DNA of 64,000 bases from Planctomycetota bacterium (GCA_023417655.1 JAEZFD010000040.1:1-64000), one strand, 5' to 3'; shown: positions 26,160-35,775, counted from the first letter of the stretch. Notes: generated by a model not told the origin, from the letters alone. Translations and numbers: made by a program.

Positions 26160-27063
26160 TTTCAGGGCCGGTTCCGGGGGCATTCTCCGACAGGAAGTTG
26201 GTCGCTTTGACTTCCGGAAACAGACTCAGGGAATAGTCGGCCCGTTTCTCAACAAGAGTGCGGTTCAATTCGCCCGGCCCCTGAAAGTCCAGCTCATCGG
26301 GGTGCTCTTCTTCGGTAGCTCTCAGGTTCGCACGGTTCCTATAGCCGCCCGGAGTTTGTGGGGCCGCCTTGAAGACGAGGGTAGCGGGAGGCTCACTCAG
26401 GGGTATGCAGGGCTCCACAAAACCTTCGCAGAGCCAAGCTCAGGTGTAGACCTACCGCCATCAGCCGGGCTTGTTACTCGCGTGCGAAATCGAAGAAACC
26501 TTCTCAGACTGTCCTCAGCCAGTGGATGCACGGAGCTTGGACTTGTCTCGGATTCTTCAGTCCGAATTCGCTGTCAGAGGCCCGCCACTTCTGGGGAAAC
26601 GTCCGGTTATGGGGTCGGGAAGTTTCAAGTCACCGGCACTCCTCCGATAAGAATTCTTCGTCAGCGAGACTGCGTTTTTTATGGCCTCATCTAAATCCTC
26701 GCCGGACGCCGAAGAGACTCCTGGGGACGGTGAGCAGCCTGAACGGCTTTCTAACGACCAAGGAAAGCGGCTGGCGTTCTCATTCAGGCCAATCGGCTGA
26801 ACAGCATCTTTCCCTTTTTCGCTCCGGGTTGTCTCACTGGGAAAATAGGTCAGCCATCTTTCCGTCGGATGGGTTAATGGCGACGGCGCAATTGGGCGCT
26901 GGCAGAGCTCGCAGTCACCCTCTCAGTTTGTTCGCCCTGACGGAATCGTGCAGCATTTGGCCCCTCCTGCATTCTGGTTGAAGGCCCGAAACGGCTTCTT
27001 CGGAATATTTTTTGCGAGCATGGTCCCTTTGCGTCCCATTTTCTTAAGGCCGAAGGAGTCCCA
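26160..27063. other. 900-base gap without a supported gene
   Basis: Several frames are open over 300-450 bases, but their translations are Ser/Arg/Pro-rich, have no hydrophobic core pattern and overlap each other in different frames. I do not call any of them. The region follows a tRNA gene, so decayed insertion debris is possible; I can identify no remnant. Confidence 0.5.
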
Positions 27064-28014
27064 ATGTTCCGTCATATCAAAGATCTACAGTTTAATGTTC
27101 GCGTTTCCGGTCCCGATCCCCGGTTTGCGAATTTGCTTCTGGAACAGTTTGGCGGAGGGAATGGGGAACTCAAAGCTGCGATGCAGTACTTTGTCCAAGC
27201 GTTCAATTGTCGCCACACTTATCCCGATAAATATGATCTTTTGATGGATGTTGCGACTGAGGAATTCAGTCATCTGGAGATCGTCGGGGCAACCATTACT
27301 CTGCTTCTTGATGGTGTTAACCCCGAGATGAAGAAGGCAGCCGAGGGAGAGTTGGTCCCACAGATGGGGGCCGGTGATGTGAAGAAGGCAACAGTCATTT
27401 CAGAAGCAATGTGCAATCCTCATTTTCTTTTGGAGTCGAACGGAGGCCCCATGGTCACTGACTCCCGCGGGGTCCCCTGGAGCGGAGCGTTTGTCAATGC
27501 AAACGGCGATCTGACAGTCGATCTGCGGTCAAACGTCGCTGCTGAATCCCGGGCTAAAATTGTCTACGAATCGCTGCTGAAGTTTACGGACGATCCATAT
27601 GTGCAGGACACATTACGCTTCCTGATGACGCGCGAGATTGCTCACTTTCAGCAGTTTCAGGCCGCCTTGAGCACGATTGAACCCAACTTTCCGCCTGCCA
27701 TTCTACAAGGGGATCTACGGTTTACTCACACCTATTTTAATATGTCCGAAGGAGAGGACGCTCGCGGCCCTTGGAACAAAGGAAAAGGCCCGTGGGAAAA
27801 AGGAGAACAGTGGGAGTACGTGGAAGACCCGACTGAACAGGTGCAAGACACCATCGGGCAGGAAAGTAAAGTGCCTATGGGGCATGAACGCGACGAAGCG
27901 GTTACCAAGCGATTGGAGCACGAACTGGCAAGTTTGCGAAGCGCTGAAGCAACCCGCGAGCCGGTGGACGGAGTACTGCAGTGGGCGAATTTTTCCACCG
28001 AAGCCGAGGAATAG
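27064..28014 (+). CDS. manganese (non-haem) catalase
   Basis: A 316-aa dimanganese catalase that dismutates hydrogen peroxide in the cytoplasm. The ferritin-like four-helix core supplies the expected ligands: E35 (GGNGELKAAM), E67 and H70 (TEEFSHLE), E161 region (AAESRAK) and H194 (REIAHFQQF). The residues after about 235 form a charged, glycine-containing tail typical of these proteins. The gene is alone, facing no obvious regulator. Confidence 0.93.
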   Translation: MFRHIKDLQFNVRVSGPDPRFANLLLEQFGGGNGELKAAMQYFVQAFNCRHTYPDKYDLLMDVATEEFSHLEIVGATITLLLDGVNPEMKKAAEGELVPQMGAGDVKKATVISEAMCNPHFLLESNGGPMVTDSRGVPWSGAFVNANGDLTVDLRSNVAAESRAKIVYESLLKFTDDPYVQDTLRFLMTREIAHFQQFQAALSTIEPNFPPAILQGDLRFTHTYFNMSEGEDARGPWNKGKGPWEKGEQWEYVEDPTEQVQDTIGQESKVPMGHERDEAVTKRLEHELASLRSAEATREPVDGVLQWANFSTEAEE

Positions 28015-28399
28015 AAGAGGAATAGAACTTGTCGCGGGGTTCATTTCATAGTGCATGGTGCTTCAGCAGGGATGTATCAGCGGACGATGCCCCTCGTTAT
28101 GCAAAATATACAGTAAGACGCGGGATAATCTTCGGAAAGTCTTTGCTGATGTTCCTGTAGCACACTCAAGTTTTAGAGGAGCTTCGTTCCCGTGCGAAGG
28201 ATCTAGTTTCGACGGTTTGAGCGGAGATAGTCCCGCCGACCGACTCTTGGTGCAGGCGGGATGATGGTTGAGTTCCTCCTGGATTTCCTTTGTGAAAGGA
28301 TAAGATCGGTCTCGATCGATAATGTATCAGTAGTTGATTATTGGCTGATGGTGGATATCCCCAGTCTTAGCCTGCAGGCGAGCATTTAAAGGAGGGGAG
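28015..28399. other. gap without a supported gene
   Basis: About 385 bases between the catalase and the next gene. No plausible reading frame and no strong hairpin were found. Confidence 0.5.
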
Positions 28400-29110
28400 A
28401 TGCGGGGGCTGGATTTCAGTTCGTGGGGAGGGCTGATTACCACCCTGCTCGGAATGGTCCTTCTCACATTCGTGATGGTGGTGATACGGTTGCTTGTGAC
28501 CCAGATGGTGCAGCAGCGCCGCGAGCGTGAAAATCGGCAGATCAACGAGCGGCTACGGACGCTGATTGCGGCTTATAAGGTTCTGGGCGGTTCTTTCACT
28601 GGAATATTGACTGTTGATCCGACTCATCTGCGCGATCTTCAGCGTCGATCTGTCCCCCCGGCCGAACAGACGTTGGATCTCTTGGAGCAAATTGACTCGT
28701 CGGATCGGTCTCGTCGAATTCGTGATGCCGTCGAGGGAGCACTTTCGGATTTGATTCTTCTTGGAACGGAACAGCAAATGCGATTGGCCGCTGCTGCTGC
28801 GACTGAGTTGGTGGCCGGAAAGGCCGTCCACACAGACGCCTTGGTCATTTCACTCCGGGATTTCATTCGTGAGGTGTTGGATTTGGAACCCGTCCCCGCA
28901 GATCTTTCCATCCCGCGACAGGGGCCTTCTCGAACTCTCGGAGGTGGAAGTGGGTCAGGCAAAGGCAAGCCAGGCGAAGACGGGGACAATAAAGTCGGCG
29001 GCGGTCGGATAGGAGCAATGGGGGGCGGCGGAATGGCTGTCGGAGGGGGCCTCGGCGTCGGGATGGGGGTGACCTTCGGACCCGGAGACGAACTGGGGCC
29101 AAATTCATGA
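28400..29110 (+). CDS. membrane-anchored protein with glycine-rich tail
   Basis: A 236-aa protein of unrecognised family. A single membrane segment (about residues 10-34) is followed by a charged helical domain (QQRRERENRQINERLRTLI, then ERLL-type helices to about residue 165). The tail of about 60 residues is almost entirely Gly with Ser, Met and Lys. AAAGGAGGGGAG immediately before the ATG is an unusually strong ribosome-binding site. It is the last chromosomal gene before tRNA-Arg and the integrated element. Confidence 0.7.
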   Translation: MRGLDFSSWGGLITTLLGMVLLTFVMVVIRLLVTQMVQQRRERENRQINERLRTLIAAYKVLGGSFTGILTVDPTHLRDLQRRSVPPAEQTLDLLEQIDSSDRSRRIRDAVEGALSDLILLGTEQQMRLAAAAATELVAGKAVHTDALVISLRDFIREVLDLEPVPADLSIPRQGPSRTLGGGSGSGKGKPGEDGDNKVGGGRIGAMGGGGMAVGGGLGVGMGVTFGPGDELGPNS

Positions 29111-29335
29111 AATATGAAAACCGGACTCCTGCGAGCCCTCATCTACCCGGCAGGGTTTCCATTGGAATTGACGCTCATCATCAACCCGCAAGCCGGGGGT
29201 TCCATCTAATACGGCGATCACGGATGGTCGCGTCCAAGCCCATCTAAGTGTCTATCCGAAGAGTCTTTCAGACCGCGCCGAGCAATTGGAAAACGACCTT
29301 CCGAATTCATTTTGAGACACTGTGTACGAATTCGT

Positions 29336-29363
29336 TTGCGTCGAGAAAAGAATTCGATAAGAT
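29336..29363 (+). promoter_or_regulatory. promoter of tRNA-Arg
   Basis: TTGCGT (29336-29341) and TAAGAT (29358-29363) with a 16-base spacer, placing the start about 18-20 bases before the mature tRNA. Confidence 0.55.
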
Positions 29364-29387
29364 ACCGCACCCGACGCAATTCGGGAC

Positions 29388-29462
<75 letters not shown>

Positions 29463-29554
29463 CTTTACAGGACAAGGACTTACGTCGATCCGGCTTTTCT
29501 CAAAAAGTCACTGTACGAGATCTTGTCCGAGAAGTTGAGTCTGCAAGAATGAAA

Positions 29555-29588
29555 ACGGCCCTGACAGGTTGCACCCTGCCAAGGCCGT
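29555..29588 (+). repeat. hairpin between attL and the integrase
   Basis: ACGGCC (29555-29560) pairs with GGCCGT (29583-29588), with inner CAGG/CCTG pairing (29565-29568, 29575-29578). It may be a terminator for the tRNA transcript or an integrase/Xis arm site. Confidence 0.4.
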
Positions 29589-29649
29589 GAAGCGAACCTT
29601 TCGGTCGCCTCTGGATGTTCCTTTTTTTGGATCAGACTGGAGGTTCGCA

Positions 29650-30819
29650 ATGGCTCACTTTCCCAAACCGTTCTTCAAAAAATCTCGCAAGCTCTGGTAC
29701 GTCGAGATTGCCCGCAAGCAGCACAACCTTGGTCCCGATCGTGACGCGGCGTTTCAGGAATACGCCCGGTTGATGGCTCAGCCCCAGGAATCGCGTCAGG
29801 CCGCTGCACGATCATTGCCAGTCGTCATCGATGAATTTCTGGGATGGATGAAATCCCGTCGGGCCGCAGACACTTTTGAGTGGTATCGCTATCGATTGGA
29901 ACGGCTTGCTCGCCGGTATCCGCGATGTGATGCCTCCCGGTTGACGGTCGCCATGGTCGAGGACTGGGTGGACGAATATTCGCTCTCGGTAACCTCTCGT
30001 CGGAATTACTACAGGGCGGCCAAGAAATGCCTGAAATGGGCCAAGGATCGGGGACTCATCAAACGCAACCGGATTCGGCAGCTGGAGGTTCCCGCAGGTG
30101 AAAGCCGCGAGGTTGTGATCTCCACGCCGGACTTTCAGGAACTGTTGGCAAATATCCGCAATCCCGGATTGCGGGATTTGCTGATTACCACCTGGGAGAC
30201 CGGTTGCCGTCCGCAGGAATCCCTGAGAGTGGAAGCCAGGCATGTCGATTTGGCCAACCAGCGATGGGTCTTTCCGAAGTCGGAGAGCAAGAACCGCAAA
30301 ATTTCCAGAGTCGTCTATCTGACCGATGCTGCGGCTGAGATCACCCGAATCCAGATGCAGGCACATCCGACCGGGAAGCTGTTCCGGAATACAAACGGGA
30401 AACCCTGGACACCGGATTCCGTCAACGATGCCCTTCTGCGTGTGCGAATTCGCATTGGGAAGCGAATCATGCAGGAGAAAGGACTGACCGTCAGCGACGA
30501 GGAGATCGCCGAGTTTGCGAAATCCCTTGCTCCGACCTGCCGGGTGAAAGGCAAGACGATCGTCAAGCCGCCCCGCATGCTGTTCGTTGAGGCCCGTCGC
30601 AAGTTGACCAACAAACTCGCAGCCAGCCAGACCCCCGGAATCTCGTTGTACGCATTGCGTCATACCTGGGCCACCAATGCCTTGCAGAAGGGAGTTGATC
30701 CGTTGACGACAGCCATCCTGATGGGGCATTCTGATCCCAGCATGCTGTCGAAGGTCTATCAGCATGTGGCTCTGAATCCGGCTCACATGCTCAGTCAGGC
30801 CAGAAAAGCGGCCGAATAG
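29650..30819 (+). CDS. tyrosine recombinase/integrase
   Basis: A 389-aa site-specific recombinase that should insert and excise the element at tRNA-Arg. An N-terminal SAM-like core-binding domain spans about residues 60-150. The catalytic domain shows Arg in ETGCRPQESLR, then LRHTW (His-x-x-Arg), MGHSD and a terminal Tyr in SKVYQHV. Between the first and second boxes there is an unusual insertion of about 70 residues rich in Arg/Lys (RIGKRIMQEKGL to KTIVKPPRML). The start at 29650 follows a reasonable upstream stretch; a longer frame begins at 29569 but crosses the hairpin. It is convergent with the minus-strand operon ending at 30840. Confidence 0.93.
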   Translation: MAHFPKPFFKKSRKLWYVEIARKQHNLGPDRDAAFQEYARLMAQPQESRQAAARSLPVVIDEFLGWMKSRRAADTFEWYRYRLERLARRYPRCDASRLTVAMVEDWVDEYSLSVTSRRNYYRAAKKCLKWAKDRGLIKRNRIRQLEVPAGESREVVISTPDFQELLANIRNPGLRDLLITTWETGCRPQESLRVEARHVDLANQRWVFPKSESKNRKISRVVYLTDAAAEITRIQMQAHPTGKLFRNTNGKPWTPDSVNDALLRVRIRIGKRIMQEKGLTVSDEEIAEFAKSLAPTCRVKGKTIVKPPRMLFVEARRKLTNKLAASQTPGISLYALRHTWATNALQKGVDPLTTAILMGHSDPSMLSKVYQHVALNPAHMLSQARKAAE

Positions 30820-30839
30820 CCCCCAATGAAGGGGATGGG

Positions 30840-31061
30840 TTACTTCAAGCTGATATGACGCAGGCGGGGACGCGGCTGCCGGGAGGAAGGAGACTTCCGG
30901 GACGATCCCCGCTTCGTCGTTTCGAGGTAAGCTGCCAGTTGCTCTTCACTGACCCGAATGCCCGGACAGCGATGGTGCTCCAATCGGCCAGATTCAATCA
31001 ACAGATAGACCGTTGAGCGGGAACAACCAAGACGTGACATGACATCAGTGACCTTGAGCAA
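30840..31061 (-). CDS. excisionase-like HTH protein
   Basis: A 73-aa protein with a MerR/excisionase-type helix-turn-helix (VTDVMSRLGCSRSTVYLLIESGRLEHHR) and a short basic tail. It starts inside the end of the next upstream HTH gene (17-base overlap), so both are made from one message. It most likely helps the adjacent integrase excise the element or represses the operon. Confidence 0.75.
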   Translation of the reverse strand: MLKVTDVMSRLGCSRSTVYLLIESGRLEHHRCPGIRVSEEQLAAYLETTKRGSSRKSPSSRQPRPRLRHISLK

Positions 31062-31257
31062 GATTCACCCGCCTTTCATTGCTCGCAGGGCAACCCTCTT
31101 CAATCCAGTTTTGAATATCCGCCCGGCGCCAGCGGACTCCGCCGCCGATTCTCAGCGGAGGGGGAAGCCTGCCGGTGTCGCGGAGCCGCCAGATGGTTCG
31201 CACCGAGACATCCAGGATTCTGGCCAGCTGGTCAGCACTGAGGAGGAGGGTTTCCAT
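31045..31257 (-). CDS. second excisionase-like HTH protein
   Basis: A 70-aa winged-helix protein of the excisionase family (LLSADQLARILDVSVRTIWRLRDTGRLPPPLRIGGGVRWRRADIQNWI, read in pieces). It is distinct in sequence from its neighbour, so it is not a simple recent duplication. It overlaps the upstream small gene by 26 bases, showing tight operon packing. Confidence 0.78.
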   Translation of the reverse strand: METLLLSADQLARILDVSVRTIWRLRDTGRLPPPLRIGGGVRWRRADIQNWIEEGCPASNERRVNLAQGH

Positions 31258-31432
31258 CGAGCAACTCCTTGAAAGCCTGTTGAATAATCCTGAAAAACTC
31301 CTGATCCGCGTCCCGCCATTCTTCTTCCCGCAGGCAGTTCTGAACGACCTGCCGACAGGCGACCGCCGCTTTTCGGGAGAAGTGATCGACGACGGGGGGT
31401 GTCTGCCGGTGATGTGGAGTTTTCATTGGCAT
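31232..31432 (-). CDS. small hypothetical protein of the element operon
   Basis: A 66-aa acidic/helical product (EEEWRDADQEFFRIIQQAFKELL). No recognisable domain. Support is its position, overlapping the HTH gene downstream and lying 27 bases from the gene upstream. Confidence 0.5.
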   Translation of the reverse strand: MPMKTPHHRQTPPVVDHFSRKAAVACRQVVQNCLREEEWRDADQEFFRIIQQAFKELLDGNPPPQC

Positions 31433-31459
31433 CGTGTCCGCTTTCGTTTCAGTGGGAAT

Positions 31460-31651
31460 TCACTCCCGGTCCCCCGGTCCTGCATTGAGGGGGATGCCCA
31501 CCAGACCGAGGAACTGGTTCAGAATCCTCCTCAACCTCGCGGGGTGCCGATGCCCCCATCTCAGGATCAGAAATGTCATGTAGCTGGTGACGCCGAATAC
31601 CAGTCCCAGCGTCAGAAATGTTCCGATCAGGAAGCCGGTGAGCATGATCAC
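31460..31651 (-). CDS. small membrane protein of the element operon
   Basis: A 63-aa protein with one long hydrophobic stretch (LTGFLIGTFLTLGLVFGVTSY) followed by a basic segment. It starts within the last codon of the upstream gene (ATGA-type 4-base overlap), so it is translationally coupled. It may belong to the conjugation or coupling apparatus. Confidence 0.6.
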   Translation of the reverse strand: MIMLTGFLIGTFLTLGLVFGVTSYMTFLILRWGHRHPARLRRILNQFLGLVGIPLNAGPGDRE

Positions 31652-31941
31652 ACCTCCCGTTCACGGTCGCTGGTTTCTCGTTCCGGCGCGGGCTGGGCGT
31701 CGATGGCCCGGAGTCGTTCGCCGAGAACGGAGCCTTGTGCCGGTTCTTCATCAAGATTGCGGTCGTTGCTGCGGCGGGATTCCGCCACTTCGCCGGGAGT
31801 CATCGTCCCGTAGAGGCCGTATTCCGGCTGCTGGGCAATGTTCGATTCGGGATATAGGGCACCGCGTAATTCGCGGAGTCCCTGTCGGAACATGGCGGAG
31901 GCATGTTCGGAGCCAATGGGTGGTTTGGGTTCTGCGGCCAT
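31648..31941 (-). CDS. hypothetical hydrophilic protein of the element operon
   Basis: A 97-aa charged, probably disordered protein with no recognised domain. It is coupled by a 4-base overlap to the small membrane protein downstream and follows the 192-aa membrane protein by 47 bases. Confidence 0.6.
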   Translation of the reverse strand: MAAEPKPPIGSEHASAMFRQGLRELRGALYPESNIAQQPEYGLYGTMTPGEVAESRRSNDRNLDEEPAQGSVLGERLRAIDAQPAPERETSDREREV

Positions 31942-31988
31942 AGGAATCTCCTTCAGAGGGTGTCATGGAAAAGGCAAAGCATTGGAAT

Positions 31989-32567
31989 TCAGCGGACGCG
32001 GCGGCGGAGTTCTTCGGCGATCGACCGTTGTTCCCCGATCATGTCCTGCACCACTTGCACCTGATGATTCTGGACACCGATATCGATCGAGACGGTCAGC
32101 AGCAGGCAGACCGAGCCAATCAGGACGTAGAACCCCAGCGGCACATTCCAGGGAATCAGGCAGAGCGACAGGGCAAAGAGAAACAGCGGTTCCACAAACC
32201 GTTTGACCGCCTGCTCCGACAGGAACGGGACGAATCGCCACAGGATCGGCCGACCGGAGTAGCGGGTGTGGACCGGATCGATCTGGCCGGTGAGGAAGTA
32301 GGTCAGCGGGCGAATCCGGTGCGCTGCACAGGCCCCAAAAAAGGCCAGGGCGAACCAACCGAGTGGTCTCAGGTCGTAGCCGGGAGATTCAGCGGCATAG
32401 AACAGCAGGATCACCAATGCCAGCGGCCCTTCGAGTCCGATGTGGCGTGACCCCAGTTGACGCCGAAGAAACACTTCCAGAGTGAGCGCCCAGGCGCGGA
32501 TGCCCAGGACAACCAACAGGAGAATGATCCATTCCCCCTGGTCTGAGTCTTTCTGTGACCGATTCAT
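31989..32567 (-). CDS. multi-pass membrane protein of the element operon
   Basis: A 192-aa protein with about four or five membrane segments and a cytoplasmic C-terminal helix (QNHQVQVVQDMIGEQRSIAEELRRR). AAAGGAACC lies just upstream of the chosen ATG. It sits immediately after the coupling ATPase gene, so it may anchor that ATPase or take part in transfer. Family not recognised. Confidence 0.7.
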   Translation of the reverse strand: MNRSQKDSDQGEWIILLLVVLGIRAWALTLEVFLRRQLGSRHIGLEGPLALVILLFYAAESPGYDLRPLGWFALAFFGACAAHRIRPLTYFLTGQIDPVHTRYSGRPILWRFVPFLSEQAVKRFVEPLFLFALSLCLIPWNVPLGFYVLIGSVCLLLTVSIDIGVQNHQVQVVQDMIGEQRSIAEELRRRVR

Positions 32568-32657
32568 GACAGGTTCCTTTAACTTTTCAGGGAGGCCCCC
32601 GCGGCGCAGACCTTCCACGCAGACACATGGGGGCAATGATTCAGAAGACCGATTCGT

Positions 32658-34139
32658 TCAGAACTGTTGACGGAAACTGACGGGGCTCCACGGTCGGCCG
32701 GTCATGGAGAACGTCCGTCCTCCCTGATACACAATCGCATCCGTCGTCCATTGGGGCGGACCTCCCTGCCGGAGCGTGGCGAAGTCACCCGGCTGGACTT
32801 CGTATTCCAGCGTCTCATTGATGCCGCTGGTCGTACTCGGGACGCCGCTGCCCAGCCAGTGTTCCAGCAGGGAGGAGGGTTGCATTGTCTGCGAGCTGTT
32901 CACCAGGAACTGCCGGGTGCGGCCGATCAGGTCGGCGGCATACTGATTGGTTTTGATATCCGACTGTTGATGGAAGAACTGGCTTTGCAGGCAACCAAGC
33001 AGACTGTGGACTTCCGCTTCGGCCTTCTCACCAAACACGGCCAGATAGTTGGAAATCGACTGCGTCGCGTAGACGGTGGCCACGCGCGAGCTGCGGGCGG
33101 TCGTCTGGAACATCTGGTCCGAAGAAACCGCCAGCAAGTGGCTTTCATCGCAGACCAGAAAGACCGGGCGGGGATTCTCAGCGATGTTCCTGCGTTCCAT
33201 GGCTCGTTGAAAACAGAACTTCCAGAGGATCTGCACGAACGTGCCGACTTCGCCAAATTGCTTGACCGGCAGGTCAATCAGGATGATCTTGCCGTCCATC
33301 GCCATTTCCGGGGTGATGTTCGTTTCTCCCCCCATCAAGGTTCGAATCGATCCCCGGTTCAGGACATCGAGCATGCTGGTAAACGTGCTGAGAACGATGC
33401 TGCGGGTCTTTTCACTGAGATTCGGCCACTCAACCAGGAAGAAGTCGGCGACCACTCCCAGGTCATGGGCCTTGTCCTTGGGCAGGGTTGGCTGATCCGC
33501 CTGTCTCAAACATTGAAAACAGAACGAACTGGCCCGCCATTCCGGTGAACGGACCTGTTCCGGAGAACTGGCAGCCGAGACCACCACCCGGTACAGGTCT
33601 TCAATGGACAGCCTGCCGGTCGCCATCGCCAGCAGATCGATGGTGTTCCGCATGAGCTGGCGGTTGGTTCGCTTCCAGTATCCGGAATCGTCCCGGCCAT
33701 CCCCCTGCCCGGAGTTCCGTTCACAGGCTTCGAGCAGGTTACTGAGCAGGGCGACGATGTTTTCCGTCAGACCAGCACCGGCATCCTTTCGCTGAAGTTC
33801 GGCATCGATGGGGTTATAACGCCATGGTTCATTAATTCCGAAAATGATGAGATCCTTCTCCCGCCCCGCGCGGCGGCAATAGTTCTCATACGTCCTCCGA
33901 TCTTCCGGCTTAATCGTGAAGAAAATTCCCGCAAACCCGGCACGCAGGAACGCATGACATAAAGCCGCGACCGTTCCGGTCGATTTCCCGCTACCTGTAC
34001 TTCCGAACACCTGGGTTCCCTGGCAGGCATCGCCAATCGTCCACCTGTCCCGTCGCGTCAGGTTCAGCAAAGGTGTCGACAAATCCCAGGAACGTGACGG
34101 AACCTGTTGTTTCTTATTTCTGATCCAGTTTCGCCACAT
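32658..34139 (-). CDS. VirD4/TraG-type coupling ATPase
   Basis: A 493-aa FtsK/HerA-superfamily ATPase that links a relaxase-DNA complex to a secretion channel. Walker A is GSTGSGKST (residues 46-54), Walker B is PVFLVCDESH, and a TQS motif follows (VYATQSISN). It lacks N-terminal membrane helices; the overlapping upstream gene (34114-34491) encodes a two-TM protein that could supply them in trans. The relaxase lies at 52066-54699. No VirB4-like ATPase is visible in the window. Confidence 0.88.
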   Translation of the reverse strand: MWRNWIRNKKQQVPSRSWDLSTPLLNLTRRDRWTIGDACQGTQVFGSTGSGKSTGTVAALCHAFLRAGFAGIFFTIKPEDRRTYENYCRRAGREKDLIIFGINEPWRYNPIDAELQRKDAGAGLTENIVALLSNLLEACERNSGQGDGRDDSGYWKRTNRQLMRNTIDLLAMATGRLSIEDLYRVVVSAASSPEQVRSPEWRASSFCFQCLRQADQPTLPKDKAHDLGVVADFFLVEWPNLSEKTRSIVLSTFTSMLDVLNRGSIRTLMGGETNITPEMAMDGKIILIDLPVKQFGEVGTFVQILWKFCFQRAMERRNIAENPRPVFLVCDESHLLAVSSDQMFQTTARSSRVATVYATQSISNYLAVFGEKAEAEVHSLLGCLQSQFFHQQSDIKTNQYAADLIGRTRQFLVNSSQTMQPSSLLEHWLGSGVPSTTSGINETLEYEVQPGDFATLRQGGPPQWTTDAIVYQGGRTFSMTGRPWSPVSFRQQF

Positions 34140-34491
34140 GGCTCCTCCTTTTTCGTTCTTCGGCGGCCAGAATGTCCCGCGAGTCCCGTAACCGGCGATG
34201 TTGTCGGGCGGTATCCCACACGATCCAGCCCATCATGCCGAACGTCATCACGATGATCAGCACCAGGGCGAAGATGGCCTCTTCCTCTCGTTGGGAACGA
34301 ATCAACCAGGCATTGATCGGATCGACCGGCGTTCCATCCGCATAACTCAGTGTCACCCCATCGGATCTCAGCAAGGATCGTGGTAAACCATTGCTCCCAA
34401 ATTCCCAGCGTTGGCCGTATTGAAGGCCCAGTCTCGCCAGGAGGATCAGTATGAACAGCGGTCCCCACCAGGTTGCGAGAAATCTCATCAC
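34114..34491 (-). CDS. two-TM membrane protein next to the coupling ATPase
   Basis: A 125-aa protein with membrane segments near residues 8-24 and 72-92 and a small periplasmic loop between them. Its end overlaps the coupling ATPase start by 26 bases and its start overlaps the ParB-like stop by 4. The topology is that of the detached N-terminal membrane domain of VirD4-type proteins; that role is inference. Confidence 0.7.
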   Translation of the reverse strand: MMRFLATWWGPLFILILLARLGLQYGQRWEFGSNGLPRSLLRSDGVTLSYADGTPVDPINAWLIRSQREEEAIFALVLIIVMTFGMMGWIVWDTARQHRRLRDSRDILAAEERKRRSHVAKLDQK

Positions 34492-35339
34492 GCACCTCCT
34501 TTCACTCCGGAAGCCACCATGGCCCCGTTTTCCTGCGACCCGCCCGCCTGATCTTTCAGCATCGTGATAAATGTCCTGAGCGACATTCCCTGCGGGCGCA
34601 CCCGACGGGCCTTGGCGAGCAGTTCCTCCAGCGAACCGATGAAGGATTCCAGATCAAGACCGGGAGCGGTCATCGTGAACGAACGCCCTTCCCCGAGCAG
34701 TGCGGTGACACGGGAAGTGCTGGCGGGCTTGTTGACAGCTGCCTCATTCCCTCGTTTGCGGGCATGGCTGATGCCGTCCCGGTTCAAACGCCCTTCGGCC
34801 AGAGCGGTCGCCAGTGATTCCTGTATCCGGGGGTCGGCCACCTGGGTCAGTTCATAGGCAGCGCTGACGGGAATGTCTCCCTGTTCAACCTTCTGTTGCA
34901 ATTCTTCAGGAAGATGGAGCAGCGACAACAGCCGTGAGACCATCGCCCGCGACATCCCCAGACCGCCAGCGACCTGTTTGGCATTCCAGCCGGTGACGGT
35001 CATCAACTGCTTGAGTGCTCGGGCCTTCTCCAGTGGCGAGAGATCTTCCCGCTGACAATTGGCGATCATCTGCCGTTGCAGAAGCTCTCCTTCTCCCAGT
35101 TCCTTCCCTTCCACGATGGCGTTGATGGCCGAGAACCCGGCAGGCGTTGCCGCCCGATACCGGCGTTCCCCATCGACGATGATGTACTGGTCCCCGACGC
35201 GGCGAACGCGGATCGGTTGCAGCTGGCCGACCTCCTTCAGGCTCAGGGCCAGCCCCTGAATCGCCTGTTCATCAAAATGGGTCCGCACCTGACTGGCCGT
35301 CTGAATCTGGTCGAGCGGGATCGATTGAATGTGTTCCAT
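34488..35339 (-). CDS. ParB/KorB-like DNA-binding protein
   Basis: A 283-aa protein with the ParB N-terminal CTPase-type domain (SIPLDQIQTASQVRTHFD, then the VDGERRYRAA box) followed by a helix-turn-helix region (WNAKQVAGGLGMSRAMVSRLLSLLHLP). It heads the minus-strand transfer operon, so it may act as a KorB-like regulator. No ParA is adjacent; the element's ParA lies 23 kb away. ATG at 35339 starts the recognised domain. Confidence 0.9.
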   Translation of the reverse strand: MEHIQSIPLDQIQTASQVRTHFDEQAIQGLALSLKEVGQLQPIRVRRVGDQYIIVDGERRYRAATPAGFSAINAIVEGKELGEGELLQRQMIANCQREDLSPLEKARALKQLMTVTGWNAKQVAGGLGMSRAMVSRLLSLLHLPEELQQKVEQGDIPVSAAYELTQVADPRIQESLATALAEGRLNRDGISHARKRGNEAAVNKPASTSRVTALLGEGRSFTMTAPGLDLESFIGSLEELLAKARRVRPQGMSLRTFITMLKDQAGGSQENGAMVASGVKGGA

Positions 35340-35577
35340 GGCAGCGGTTCCTGAAACAGAGTGAACGAATGAAAAAATCAACGCATCTGTCTGGCGTGCT
35401 GATAAGCCGCATCCGATTCGCCTGCCGAACAAACCGGCAGCCGGAATCGGCCACTGGCTTGAACGGACAGGTGAACTTGAGAAATCAGCGAATCGATTTC
35501 CCTGCGCGCGTCACGCGGCGAACTCCTTTTCACTGAGCGAACACAGCGTTTGCTGACAGAGGAAAGAGCGACATGCC

Positions 35578-35775
35578 CTAGTTTGGCCCTGCTGTGAAGG
35601 CTTTGTAGATGCCATACCCAATCATCGGCAGACCGATGAAAGGGATCGGCAGGAACAGCACTCCGACTCCGATCAGGCACAGAGCGTTTGCACGCTCGGG
35701 ATGCCCTTCGTGTCGTTCATGCTTGGCTGCGTGAGCCAGTCCATGCAGGACATTGTGGAGAGGGTTGTGAGACAT
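35578..35775 (-). CDS. small membrane protein
   Basis: A 65-aa protein: a His/Glu-rich N-terminal third (AHAAKHERHEGHPERA) then one hydrophobic segment (LCLIGVGVLFLPIPFIGLPMIGYGI). Unrecognised. The His-rich part could bind metal. Confidence 0.5.
   Translation of the reverse strand: MSHNPLHNVLHGLAHAAKHERHEGHPERANALCLIGVGVLFLPIPFIGLPMIGYGIYKAFTAGPN

Noticed and set aside
26302..26981. Overlapping plus-strand frames downstream of tRNA-Asn
   Set aside because: Ser/Arg-rich translations, mutual overlap and no ribosome-binding site; treated as non-coding.
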